The notes: generated by a model not told the origin, from the sequence alone. A stretch of DNA of 64,000 nucleotides from Ascarosepion bandense (GCA_037127315.1 JBBBDQ010001616.1:87501-151500); one strand, 5' to 3'. Positions 1 through 9,255 are shown, counted from the stretch's first letter. Made by a program: numbers and translations.

Positions 1-419
1 ACGAATAGCCTCCAGTCTAAACGAGGTTTTTATCAAGCCTATATAACACAATTTTCGATCCATCGTAAACAAACATATCTGCTCTGAAATGTATCGTAAT
101 GTCAACAACGAATTCTAACGACACTTGATTATAAGCAACCTCTCTTAGGCCGGTAGATATAAATATATAATACTGTTTCATTAAAAACAGAATATCTCCT
201 TAAATACGCGTATCGATAAAAAAAAATAATAATAATGTTCAAATAATTCATTTCAAATTGTCGGTTGCTTATAACCAAGTTTCGTTAAAATTCCTTGATT
301 CCGTAACATGTTTACATGTTTATGATACATTTCAGAGCAGATATGTTTGTTTACGAGGGATCGAAAATTCTGCTATATAGGCTTGATAAAAAACTTCGTT
401 TAGACTGGAGGCTATTTGT
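1..419. repeat. Foldback element, about 98-bp inverted arms
   Basis: Bases 1-98 are the reverse complement, with a few mismatches, of 321-419: the left arm opens ACGAATAGCCTCCAGTC and the right arm closes GACTGGAGGCTATTTGT. The spacer (about 150-310) is a dispersed module that begins AGGCCGGTAGATATAAATA and ends near a GGTTGCTTATAACCAAG motif; it recurs at 553-702, 30,893-31,050 and 32,620-32,712. The element may extend left of the window. No coding capacity is visible. A foldback-type non-autonomous transposon is the simplest reading, but no target duplication was identified. Confidence 0.7.
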
Positions 420-420
420 G

Positions 421-520
421 GTCTAGACGTCTAAGACGTCTAAGACGTTACCAGATCAAATGGTAGCTTCCCCTATATAGATAAGGGTCGCAGGTTCGAA
501 TCCTGCCGTAATGACATACA
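421..520 (+). repeat. tRNA-like half element (T-arm/B box) after a 9-bp tandem repeat
   Basis: Bases 421-448 repeat an ACGTCTAAG-like 9-mer about three times. They are followed at 451-514 by a tRNA-like tract whose 3' half, GCAGGTTCGAATCCTGC, has a paired T-arm and a consensus B box. The acceptor and anticodon arms do not fold convincingly, so this is not a functional tRNA. The same module appears in both arms of the palindrome at 32,287-32,712, so it belongs to that foldback family. Confidence 0.55.
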
Positions 521-552
521 TTTTCGTAATAAAAATTTATCGTAAATAATCA

Positions 553-703
553 GGCCGGTAGATATAAATATATAATACTGCTTAATTAAAAACAGAATAT
601 CTACTTAAATACGAGTATCGATAAAAAAAAATAATGTTCAAACAATTCATTTCAAATTGTCGGTTGCTTATAACCAAGTTTCGTTAAAATTCCTTGATTC
701 CCG

Positions 704-736
<33 letters not shown>
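553..736 (+). repeat. Dispersed AGGCCGGTAGATA module plus (TA)n
   Basis: Second copy of the module found in the spacer of the first foldback, ending in the same GGTTGCTTATAACCAAG sequence. It runs directly into a (TA)n tract at about 704-734. Confidence 0.7.
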
Positions 737-738
<2 letters not shown>

Positions 739-960
739 GAAATTATAACGTGAATATGTTATAATATCACTACAAAAGTAGCTATTTTGTTTCGACACTA
801 CTTGCGTTTTACCAAGTGATGAGATTTATTTCAAGTTGAAGGGCTTTAAAAGGTTAAACTTGAAATAAACCTCATCACTTGATAAGACACAAGTAGTGTC
901 GAAATAAAATATCTACTTTTGTAATGATATTATAACATATTCATGTTATAATTTTTGAAT
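735..960. repeat. Palindromic element with an inverted pair of hammerhead-like motifs
   Basis: The two halves (735-837 and 852-960) are reverse complements. Each arm has a hammerhead-like fold. In the minus-strand arm (766-820) the outer stem AUCAC/GUGAU is perfect, the GAAA core is present, and the third stem pairs ACAAAA with UUUUGU followed by A at the expected cleavage position; the CUGANGA box has decayed to UUGGUAA. In the plus-strand arm (874-928) the second stem GACAC/GUGUC and GAAA are intact, and the box reads UUGAUAA. Both look like inactive relatives of the module at 49,789-49,845. Confidence 0.6.
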
Positions 961-1052
961 AAATATTATTAGCTCTACTTTGTATTGAGCTTTTTTTGAT
1001 GAATAGTGTTTCTGTGGATACGGAATATTATTCCATCCATACCTACTCTATA

Positions 1053-1055
<3 letters not shown>

Positions 1056-1089
<34 letters not shown>
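1056..1089. repeat. (TA)n microsatellite
   Basis: Uninterrupted TA dinucleotide tract. The flanks to about 1,440 show no recognisable gene; the short open frames here are low-complexity. Confidence 0.95.
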
Positions 1090-1091
<2 letters not shown>

Positions 1092-1499
1092 TTGAATTGT
1101 GATTAGGTTCAGCGCAAAAGTAGTTGTTTTTTTAGTGGTTTTATTGATAAAATGTATTTTGGCAAGCAAGTATTTTATCGTAGAGTGCTCGATATCGGGG
1201 TGTAGAGAGAAACTTGATAAGCAGAAAATGGTTTGTCACTTTAACTGAGCAGGTTCATGTCGACTTCTAAGTTTCATGAAGTCATTCTTATGATGGTTTC
1301 ATTCGCCAGGTCTGGTTTGCCGTTAGGTCCCAATATTTTCTTGTTTATATAGAGTATGGTTTTATTTCTGTGAAAGTGGTCTTGTTTATGACTTGTTTAT
1401 GATTTTTTTCTTTGCTTTTAGTTTTCATTTTTAAATATCTATGTATATATATATATATATATAATGTATGTTTATTCTTAATTTATATGCATATATATA

Positions 1500-1884
1500 C
1501 ACTACCGGCCATAATTATTAGGCAACCCCAGTTTTTTAAAAGAAATGATGTATTTCATACTATTTTTAAGTGGATAATTTTAAATGAAAATAGAATGGTT
1601 CTTTTGTTATTATTACTTTGCAAAATTTTAAAAGGCAAGGAAGCAAACATGAACTCGTCCGAATCACCCTAAATTTTCTTCATTCTTTCATTGCTGGAAC
1701 TGCAATATAGGTAATTATTAAATATTTATAAATTCATTTGATGCACATGTTATTGTGCAGTATTAACAAAAGAACCATTCAATTTTCATTTTACAATTAT
1801 TCACTTGTCAATAAATACTAAAAAAAAGGATGGATTACATTATAATTTTAAAACACTGGGATGGCCTAATAATTATGGCCGGTA

Positions 1885-1888
<4 letters not shown>
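1500..1888. mobile_element. Hairpin MITE with mariner-type termini
   Basis: The left end reads ACTACCGGCCATAATT and the right end is its reverse complement. The terminal inverted repeats are about 23 bp and sit within TA-rich flanks, as expected for Tc1/mariner TA targets. Further in, the segment containing AGAATGGTTCTTTTGTTA (about 1,590) pairs with AACAAAAGAACCATTC (about 1,766), so most of the 390 bp can form one hairpin. No transposase is encoded, so it is non-autonomous. A related but distinct family lies at 53.1 and 55.3-55.8 kb. Confidence 0.85.

Positions 1889-1963
<75 letters not shown>
1886..1963. repeat. (TA)n followed by (GT)n
   Basis: Compound microsatellite immediately abutting the right end of the MITE. 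Confidence 0.95.
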
Positions 1964-1966
<3 letters not shown>

Positions 1967-2026
1967 CGTTTGTATAAAGATAGTATTCTTTTCGAATGTA
2001 CTTTGATCTTAGATTGGTTTACTTAC

Positions 2027-2175
2027 CTTTGTCGTTGTTCATATCCCTCACCCGAGCAGTCATGAATGTCATATCGCATTTCTTCATTACTAAGAAAGTA
2101 GTCCGGCATTTTATAGACGATCGCCTTGCAAATTGCCTTCCGAAGATAAATTACAGTTTGCCTCGATAAAGACAT
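2027..2175 (-). CDS. Candidate first coding exon, unknown protein
   Basis: On the minus strand an open frame starts at ATG 2175, with an alternative ATG at 2109 in good context (AAAATG). It runs 49 codons to a consensus splice donor, AAAG|GTAAGT, with exon end at 2027 and phase 2. The peptide begins MSLSRQTVIY and contains MPDYFLSNEEMRYDIHD followed by SGEGYEQRQ. An in-frame stop lies about 17 codons upstream of the first ATG, consistent with an initiating exon. The composition is less AT-biased than its surroundings and has no repeat copies in the window. I do not recognise the protein; chance ORF plus chance donor remains possible. Confidence 0.28.
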
Positions 2176-2484
2176 TGAAAAAGCGCGAATATTGTTTGCA
2201 CTGGCTTTCTTTGTCTAAATGCCATTTGCTTTTCCGTCATCTGACATGATGTTTGAGGGTTGACGGGAAGGACCTTTGAAAAATCTATAGAAGAGAAAGT
2301 GGCTCGTCACTCGCACTTAATTCAGGAAAATTCTCTTTAAGAGTGAACAACATGAAGAGGAAAATTATGCTGCAATGGTGGAAAAGTGTGTTATTTTACC
2401 CTGCATACGTAACAATGAACATGGAATCTCTCCTAGAGATCCACACGTGAAGTAAAAACTGATGAAAATAAGTTATATAAGGAC
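2176..2484. other. Unassigned unique-looking sequence
   Basis: No repeat copy elsewhere in the window, no ORF above about 50 codons and no RNA-like fold noticed. If the exon at 2,027-2,175 is real, this would be its 5' UTR or promoter region. Confidence 0.4.
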
Positions 2485-3092
2485 AGTCAGTCAGTTAAGC
2501 GCCATACGTGATACACTCTTTGGCAGATCATGTCTCAAAAGAGACATGACTGACTGGTCAGAAAATTATCCCGAAGTAGATTGCCATTGCTTTCTTCAGT
2601 AGACTAGTTGCCGACCAAGGCTATAGAACCCAATCTGTCCTGTTATTTGACTCATAGCTAGAGGGAGAAGAGATGTATTATTAAGTAGTAATTAGTGGGG
2701 GATCAGTTTATTACTTTATAACAATAGGAAACAGATCCCACACTTTATGCCCAGTAGAGGCTTTAATTATGTTTCCAACTATTATATTCAGTTAGTCATT
2801 TAAATGCCATACGTGATACATGCTTTGGGCGATCATGTCTCGAAAGAGACAAAACTGACTAGGCAGAAAATTATCCCGTAGTAGGTTGCCATTGCTTTCT
2901 GCGGTAGACTGGTTGCCAACCAAGGCTATAAAAACCAATTTGTCCTGTTATTTCACCCATTACTGGAGGGAAGAGAGGAATTAATATCTTTCCCAATGTT
3001 ATTTGTGCGTAAGTGAATGCAACGAATTCAAATGGAATTCGAACTCGGCAACTTAATCTCGAGTTCCGAGTCGATATCCACTGAAACAAATA
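2485..3092 (-). mobile_element. Dimeric tRNA-derived SINE (SINE-A)
   Basis: Read on the minus strand, unit 1 (3,092 to about 2,791) has a tRNA-like head with A-box CAGTGGATATCGACTCGG and a B-box-like GTTCGAATTCC. The body includes the palindrome around GTCTCTTTCGAGAC and the end TATGGCATTTAA. A linker (about 2,790-2,656) containing a GGGGGATC...GATCCCCC-like hairpin follows. Unit 2 (to 2,485) repeats the body without the tRNA head. The same arrangement occurs at 40,620-41,175 and, as a trimer, at 22,421-23,294. Confidence 0.8.
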
Positions 3093-3095
3093 CAC

Positions 3096-3755
3096 ATATT
3101 TTGACTATATAAAGACATATATCTTTTTATTAAATCCTTACATTAGTCGACTTAAGTTGACTTGTCGTTTGTTAAACACCTAGTGCAATCCGTACATATA
3201 TATCAATCACTGCATTACAAACAATGAAAATACAAATATCAGAAGAAAAAAAAACTAATATTATTAGATAATACCAAAATACTATACAGCAGTGACTTAA
3301 AAGAAAGCCTCTAAATTTTAAGAGGATGAATTGTTATCTAAATGATTTAAAAGTATTATGCTAAACAAGCAATCTACATTAAAGTAATATCTTTATATAT
3401 ATTGCGGATTCTTGTTGAGAAACCACACAAAAAATAATAGATAAGGAGATAGAAAATGAAGTTATATTGAACGAAAATATACAAACTGGAACACTGGTTA
3501 GTCAATTCGGGAATACTAGAAATACTGTTAGTAGGAATCAATATATACAAACTTGTAGTGATGAAGTATGTCCGGGTAATGAGTCTATATCTTTACTGAT
3601 CAACTAGCGGCGGTACAGCTACTCAACTCTACCACTGCTCTTGTCAATCACTGCTGTTCTCTGTATAGGCAGAATTATATGGACACATCAGGAGAATTCA
3701 TTCTTATGTGCAAAAAGGAGTGAACCCCAACAATATATGTATGAAATATTTAAAA
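3096..3755. other. Unassigned AT-rich sequence
   Basis: About 660 bases with no convincing ORF and no match to the other repeats in the window. Confidence 0.4.
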
Positions 3756-3793
<38 letters not shown>

Positions 3794-3973
3794 TCAGGTA
3801 AAGAGGACCCAAGGTTTTAAGATTTTGAATTCCCTGGCATTTATTTTTTATAAACAGTGCTTAATACAATAAATATAATAAATATTGTAGAGCATAATAT
3901 CTATACATAATATATATAATATAATATATAATATAATATATATATATAATATATATAATATATATATATATAT
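3756..3973. repeat. (TA)n and imperfect TATAATA repeats
   Basis: A clean TA tract at 3,758-3,790 and an imperfect TATAATATA array from about 3,900 flank a short unique segment. Confidence 0.85.
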
Positions 3974-4094
3974 AATTAGGAATTAAAAGTACATTGCGGC
4001 ACGGAAATTTCTATTTCGAAATAGAATCTCGTCATCAGGCAATGTTGGATGTTGGTTGTGAAAATGATTTACAATGTACTTTTAATTCATAATT
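3974..4094 (-). ncRNA. Hammerhead-like motif inside a 120-bp inverted-repeat hairpin
   Basis: The ends AATTAGGAATTAAAAGTAC and GTACTTTTAATTCATAATT are inverted repeats that would form a very long outer stem. Inside, on the minus strand, a CUGAUGA box (about 4,031-4,038) is followed by a five-pair stem GAGAU/AUUUC and a GAAA. The third stem is unclear and one extra C lies between box and stem. I read it as a degraded hammerhead ribozyme module bounded by (TA)n on both sides. Confidence 0.45.
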
Positions 4095-4099
4095 ATATG

Positions 4100-4100
<1 letters not shown>

Positions 4101-4133
<33 letters not shown>
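4101..4133. repeat. (TA)n microsatellite
   Basis: Abuts the hammerhead-like hairpin on its left. Confidence 0.95.
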
Positions 4134-4134
<1 letters not shown>

Positions 4135-4204
4135 GTATATACAAATAAATAAAGAACGTTTTTTATTATAATAGAAAGGATTCATATATATATATAGAGA
4201 GAGA

Positions 4205-4254
4205 GTCATCCGCAGACAGATCTGTTTCGCTGTATCACAGCTCATCAGTACGGT
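4205..4254 (-). ncRNA. Type I hammerhead ribozyme, canonical core
   Basis: Self-cleaving RNA motif of copy 1. CUGAUGA, GAAA and the paired third-stem closing A-U are all intact. The predicted cut is after the C of GUC, immediately 5' of UGCGG (4,214-4,210). The third stem is a five-pair palindrome with essentially no loop, the form that in other animal hammerheads works best as a dimer. That matches the tandem arrangement of this family. Confidence 0.72.
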
Positions 4255-4400
4255 TAGACTCCGATTGCTTTTTAACCCAGGATTGAAACCCGACTGAATT
4301 GGCGTCATTCGGCAATTCCACCTCTAGGCTATGGGCGCTCTGTAGAAGAAGGCAGACTTTTTAGCGCGTATATTATCCTTATACACGCCCAATAACTACT
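4205..4400 (-). mobile_element. Hammerhead-bearing tRNA-SINE, copy 1 (best-preserved ribozyme)
   Basis: Minus strand, 5' to 3': a tRNA-like head (about 4,340-4,277) with A box TAGCCTAGAGG and B-box-like GGGTTTCAATCC, a short linker, then a hammerhead ribozyme at 4,254-4,205. The ribozyme has outer stem CCGUA/UGCGG, core box CUGAUGA, second stem GCUGU-GAU-ACAGC, core GAAA, and minimal third stem ACAGA/UCUGU followed by C at the cleavage site. All canonical core bases are present. The 3' end passes into GA and TA repeats. Upstream (to about 4,400) is the unit body shared with other copies. Known parallels are Schistosoma S-alpha SINE-like repeats and animal retrozymes; membership is inference. 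Confidence 0.8.
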
Positions 4401-4619
4401 CATAATTATGACATAATTATTGCAAAAAATAAAATAATAAACCATTATAAAAGAGCAAATACGCAGCAAGAGCTTTCAACTTGAACTAATTCATTTATTG
4501 ATCATTCTACTCATACGACGCTCTTCCTTATTTTCATCAACGACCATAAACATAAACACAGTCACATTTGTATGTACATATGTGTATGTGTGCGCGCATG
4601 TGTATATGCGGGTATAAGT
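4401..4619. other. Unassigned, partly SINE 5' flank
   Basis: Contains a (TGTATG)-like tract at about 4,570-4,610; no gene seen. Confidence 0.4.
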
Positions 4620-4643
4620 TAGTATTTGAATGGAAGTCTGTTT

Positions 4644-4677
<34 letters not shown>

Positions 4678-4909
4678 TTTTTATTTTTTAAGATTGTTAT
4701 TTTTTGATGGATACTAGTATTTGAATGGAAGTCTGTTTATTATATATATATATGAATTTTTATTTTTTTAAGATTATTATTTTTTGATGGATACTAGTAT
4801 TTGAATGGAAGTCTGTTTATTATATATATATATATATATATATGAATTTTTATTTTTTTAAGATTATTATTTTTTGTTGATGGATACTAGTATTTGAATG
4901 GAAGTCTGT

Positions 4910-4966
<57 letters not shown>

Positions 4967-5040
4967 TTTTTATTTTTTTTATATTATTTTTTTTAATGGA
5001 GACTAGTATTTGAATGGAAGTCTGTTTATTATATATATAT
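4620..5040 (+). repeat. Minisatellite array 1 with embedded (TA)n
   Basis: Five to six copies of a roughly 65-bp core (TAGTATTTGAATGGAAGTC, then TGTTTAT, a variable TA tract, then GAATTTTTATTTTTT and AAGATTATTATTTTT). Unit length varies only through the TA tract. The same array resumes at 6,384 after a LINE fragment. Confidence 0.9.
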
Positions 5041-5180
5041 AACACACATGGGTGTGTTAATTTGTGGGGTTACACGTACATGCGTATCCATGGAATTTGA
5101 AGTAGGCGTTTAATGACTTGGTGGTCAACATCTTTGCGACTGGTCTGGATACCCCCAACTAAGCTGATGCCAATGTCTCT
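5041..5180. other. Spacer between minisatellite and LINE
   Basis: No gene or repeat recognised. It lies at the 3' (minus-strand) end of the LINE fragment and may be part of its tail. Confidence 0.35.
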
Positions 5181-5184
5181 GTCA

Positions 5185-6345
5185 CATCAGGTTATTGAGA
5201 AACTGCCTGAAGTTGAGCTCTTAATTTGATTATGTCGCAGATTATTTTTTGTTTTTTGATTTTGTCGAGAACTTCAAGATGAATAACAGGAGCACACGGC
5301 CAGATATAGCAACAGTATTCGATGCACAGACGAATGGCAGATTTATAAATGTGCAAAATGGATTCTGACGAGAAAAACGTCCTAGCTCGACACATAGAGC
5401 CCACTTTTCTAGCAGTAGATGCAGATACAGATTTGATGTAGTCACACCATTTGAGATCATTTGAGAGAGTAAATACAAGGAGGTGAAGCGTGTTGCTCTT
5501 TAGGAGACTATCGTCATCTATTCTAATGTCAGGCAAATAAGGTTCTCTAAGGTGGTTTAAGGTTAGAATCTTTGATTTAGAGGCTTTCAAATTAATGAGC
5601 TATTTCTTAACCAGTTTAATCACAGATCGTAGGTCTTTTTGTAAGCCACCAGAGAGGTTCATTTTGTCAGCCTTAGTAAATTTCTTATTGAGACGAGAGT
5701 AAATGGTGGTGTCATCTGTATAGATGCCTACTTGGGATTTGTTCACATCAAAAAGATTATGGATAAAGATCAGAAAAAAAAAACGTATGACCCAGGATAG
5801 AGTCTTGAGGGACGCCAGCGTTCATAAAAAAGACTTTTGAAGTTTGTCCGTTCATTTCACGATTTAATAGGAACGATTGGATTAAATCAAACAATCACCA
5901 TAGCTCTGAGGCTTGCACAGAAGGCCAGCGTGTCAAGCTCTGTCAAATGCTTTCAAGGTGTAAAGAGCAGTAGCTCGTTCTTTGCCATTCTTATCAAGAT
6001 TCGGATATATCTATATTCAGTCATAGTCGTTGGCATATCAGCGGTAGGTCTGGCAAAGCGGAAGCCATATTGTTTGTCAGAGAGAATGTTGTGAGAAGGC
6101 CAACTATTTCAGCGTCGATAGGAACCTCGAATTCTTTGCCAAAAAAAGGTAAGAGTCTAATAGAGCGATAAATAGAGGGGTCAGGGCGCTCCACAGATTT
6201 CTTAAGAACAGGGACTGCAGAGAAGGACTTCCAACAAGCACGAAGAAAGGAAGCAGGGAAGCAAGTTATAGAGATTGGAGAAGACTGAAACCAGCTGGGG
6301 AAAAATAGTTTTAGAACGATGAATGGCATTCCATTATTGCCTTAT
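5185..6345 (-). pseudogene. LINE reverse transcriptase fragment (family J, CR1/jockey-like)
   Basis: Minus-strand conceptual translation gives non-LTR reverse transcriptase motifs in order. RACWKSFSAVPVLKKS followed by DPSIYRSIRLLPFFGKEFE (about 6,230-6,110) is the finger/palm entry; LPDIRIDDDSLLKS and LSNDLKWCDYIKSVSASTARK (about 5,520-5,400) are the C-terminal part of the domain. It ends in the EYCCYIWP-type segment (about 5,310). Frameshifts and stops break it. The two halves of a minisatellite flank it, so it either inserted into the array or the array expanded around it. Confidence 0.85.
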
Positions 6346-6383
6346 CAAGCTTAGATACAATGTTAGAGATCAGAGATTGAGCT

Positions 6384-6473
6384 ACATATATATATATATA
6401 TATATATATGAATTTTTATTTTTTTAAGATTATTATTTTTTAATGGATACTAGTATTTGAATGGAAGTCTGTT

Positions 6474-6518
<45 letters not shown>

Positions 6519-6671
6519 TTTTTATTTTTTTAAGATTATTATTTTTTAATGGATACTACTATTTGAATGGAAGTCTGTTTATTATATATATATATATATA
6601 TATATATGAATTTTTATTTTTTTAAGATTATTATTTTTTAATGGAGACTACTATTTGAATGGAAGTCTGTT

Positions 6672-6726
<55 letters not shown>

Positions 6727-6788
6727 TTTTTATTTTTTAAAGATTATTATTTTTTTATGGATACTAGTATTTGAATGGAAGTCTGTTT

Positions 6789-6832
<44 letters not shown>

Positions 6833-6918
6833 TTTTTATTTTTTTAAGATTGTTATTTTTTAATGGAGACTAGTATTTGAATGGAAGCTGGTTTATTATA
6901 TATATATATATATATAGT
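6384..6918 (+). repeat. Minisatellite array 2 (same unit as array 1)
   Basis: About seven copies of the same core with TA tracts of different length. The (TA)n length is the only fast-varying part; the core varies by single substitutions (GGATACTAG versus GGAGACTAC). Confidence 0.9.
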
Positions 6919-7275
6919 GAAATAGTACATTATAATTTCCGCTGGCCTTAATCGTTTAATCAAAAATATTATCTTCCGGAATTAATAAAAAATGCATACT
7001 TCCAACACCGGGGAGATGCCGTATTAAGATGAGACGTGCCTTAACAATCGACCCACGAAATATTTCATGATAGATAAGATTCAGTTTAGTCTTCATATAC
7101 TCATTCTCCTTATTCATTCTATCTAACAATTAATATCTACTCACACTGTATCGAATGTAAGCAACTCAACCGAAGACAACATTACGGAATTATACTGGTA
7201 TTAGCCGGCATATTTTAATTTTTATATTTAATATCATAATTTCTTAACGGCTACTCGCATTTGAGTGTAAAATTT
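6919..7275. other. Unassigned; degenerate minisatellite unit at its end
   Basis: No ORF or repeat match up to about 7,240. From there to 7,275 a diverged unit of the preceding minisatellite (ACTCGCATTTGAGTGTAAA) is visible. Confidence 0.4.
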
Positions 7276-7280
7276 GTTTA

Positions 7281-7282
7281 TT

Positions 7283-7338
<56 letters not shown>

Positions 7339-7392
7339 ATATATATATATATATATATATAGCTTGATTGATTGATTGATTGATTGATTGAT
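7281..7392. repeat. (TATC)n, (TA)n, (GATT)n compound microsatellite
   Basis: Three adjacent simple repeats at 7,281-7,336, 7,337-7,361 and 7,363-7,392. Confidence 0.95.
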
Positions 7393-7638
7393 TAACTACT
7401 TAGTTTTTGCTTATATTAAAATTAGACCAGTAGACAGTTGTATTAAAAGGTGTTCAATACAATTATAATGTAGAACTTTTGAATATTCTTTATTTAAAAA
7501 CGAGTTTACAAATGAAGAATATATATAATATATAGTTGTAGTCATATACATTGTTAAACAGTACAATAAAAATAATAATGTTAAACAAAAACTCTGATAT
7601 GTCGGCTAACACTAGTTTCTCAAGTTTTCGCATAATTC
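7393..7638 (+). repeat. Dispersed repeat, second copy inverted at 13,690-13,815
   Basis: The tract from ACTACTTAGTTTTTG through TTGAATATTCTTTATTT matches the reverse complement of 13,690-13,815 (ACTCGTTTACAAATGAA and following). No coding capacity. Confidence 0.65.
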
Positions 7639-7668
7639 CTTATATATATATATATATATATATATAAG

Positions 7669-7718
7669 GCATCCACATACGAGCCTGATTCGCTGTATCA
7701 CAGCTCATCAGTGTGGCT
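7669..7718 (-). ncRNA. Hammerhead motif, unit 1 (GAAA to GAAU)
   Basis: Outer stem CCACA/UGUGG perfect, CUGAUGA intact, second stem GCUGU/ACAGC intact, predicted cleavage triplet GUA. The A-to-U change in GAAA should impair activity. Confidence 0.65.
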
Positions 7719-7979
7719 AAACACATCCACTTGCCTCTAGCAGGGATCGAAACTCGACCGATTTAGTGCCAGTCGGAGTCGCTACTCCCTAAGCCATCGA
7801 CGCATGGACTCAGGTAAAGGAAATTTTAACGTGTTGTATATAAACAGTGTTTACACACGCCAGTCACCGAAAGAACTCAATTCATTTCTGAAGAGTCACG
7901 CATATGGCAGAAGTGAAAACTGTTTTTAAAATATTCTCCTCCAGAGAGCTCAATCGTAATGAGCGCATAATATATTAGT

Positions 7980-8030
7980 CATCCACATACAAGCCTGTTT
8001 CGCTGTATCACAGCTCATCAGTGTTGCTAA
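7980..8030 (-). ncRNA. Hammerhead ribozyme, unit 2
   Basis: CUGAUGA and GAAA are intact, second stem GCUGU/ACAGC, minimal third stem ACAGG/CUUGU, cleavage triplet GUA. The outer stem has one mismatch (CAACA/UGUGG). Likely still active, or recently so. Confidence 0.7.
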
Positions 8031-8487
8031 ACACATCCACTTGGCTCTGGCCGGGGTCGAAACTCGACCGATTTGGTATCAGTCGGAGTCTCTACCCAAC
8101 TAAGCCATAGGCGTATGGAGTCAGAGAAGGGAAATTTTAACGTGTTGTGTATAAGCTGTGTATACACACGCCAGTCACCGAAAGAACTCAATTCATTTCT
8201 GAAGAGTCACGTATATGGCAGAAGTGAAAACTGTTTTTAAAATTTTCTTCTCAAGAGAGCACAATCGTAATGAGAGCATAATATATTAGTCATATATATA
8301 TATATATATATAATTAAGTATTGTAATGAAAATAAGTTGGACAAATTTAACTATCAATCGGTGATAATTTATTTCATGAATATTAAAATATTCAGCTCAT
8401 CAGACCGAACTTTTTTCAAAAAATTAATGGGTTTCAATTATCTAGACGGAAGAAATAGTAGGGGGAAAGGAAAACATCTTTTTGTTG

Positions 8488-8526
8488 AGAGAGAGACAGA
8501 CAGACAGACAGAGAGAGAGAGAGAGT
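8488..8526. repeat. (GACA)n and (GA)n
   Basis: Short purine microsatellite. From here to 8,880 nothing else is recognised. Confidence 0.9.
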
Positions 8527-8881
8527 AAGGATTACAATTTTAAAATATAAACACTGATGTCATATTAGGTTACAATAATTAAGTAGTATTCCTAGATGAA
8601 TGACCATTATTCACAAAAATAAAATAGTCGTGTGTATGACGATAACTACATCCGGCAGTTAAGCTTCTGAGGCTTTGATGAATGTGAAACTATCTTTAAA
8701 TTGCTGTTCTTCCCAGATCTTCACTGACCTGGGGTGGTAGCACCAGTTAGGATCCCAGCTATGGGCAAATAGTGAACTCCCCGACAAAAGACTATGAAAG
8801 GATAAAAATACATTTTCATAGCAAAAATATCAGCAAAACATTTTTTAAATTATCAACAATAGCTGTTTATAGTAAATTGAA

Positions 8882-9185
8882 TGTGTTGTGGTGCAGTGGC
8901 TATCGACTCGGAACGACAAATCGGGGTGCCGAGTTCGAATTCCAGTTGAATTCCCTGCATTCACTTACGCACGAATACCCTTGGGAAATGTATTAATCCC
9001 TCTCTTCCCTCCAGTTATGGGTTAAATAATATTTTGAGTGATTGGGTTCTATAGCCTTGGTTGGCAACCAGTTTATCGTAGAAAGCAATGGCAACTTACT
9101 GCGGGATAATCTTCCGCCCAGTTAGCCATGTCTCTCTCGAGACATGATCGCCCATATCACGTAGAGTACTTAATTGACTAATTGA
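8882..9185 (+). mobile_element. SINE-A, tRNA-derived, near full length
   Basis: The head has A box TGGTGCAGTGGCTATCG and B box GAGTTCGAATTCC. The body includes CACTTACGCACGAATACCC, the segment around GGCAACCAGTTTATCG, and the inverted pair in CATGTCTCTCTCGAGACATG. It ends near AATTGACTAATTGAA. The family consensus end is GGCACTTAACTGACTGA. Confidence 0.85.
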
Positions 9186-9255
9186 ACTACAATACATTTC
9201 AACTCAAGATGAATTGAGAAAGTAAAAAGGAATGCCATGATATTATTTCTTAAAA

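Larger units (their letters stand above)
7662..8290 (-). mobile_element. Head-to-tail dimer of the hammerhead tRNA-SINE, 310-bp period
   Basis: Two near-identical units: CATCCACATAC recurs at 7,670 and 7,980, a period of exactly 310. Each unit has, on the minus strand, a tRNA-like head (A-box region around CTTAGGGAGTAG or CTTAGTTGGGTAG, B-box-like GTTTCGA), a hammerhead motif, and a shared body containing AGTCACCGAAAGAACTC-type sequence in plus orientation. Unit 2 retains GAAA; unit 1 has GAAU. (TA)n flanks both ends (about 7,639-7,667 and 8,290-8,312). Tandem organisation with an internal ribozyme is the arrangement of retrozymes and hammerhead satellites. Confidence 0.8.

Noticed and set aside
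6021..6329. Host gene in the 102-codon frame
   Set aside because: Text matches LINE reverse transcriptase entry motifs; part of the family J fragment.
8882..8960. A tRNA gene
   Set aside because: A and B boxes exist but no cloverleaf with a paired acceptor stem; SINE head.
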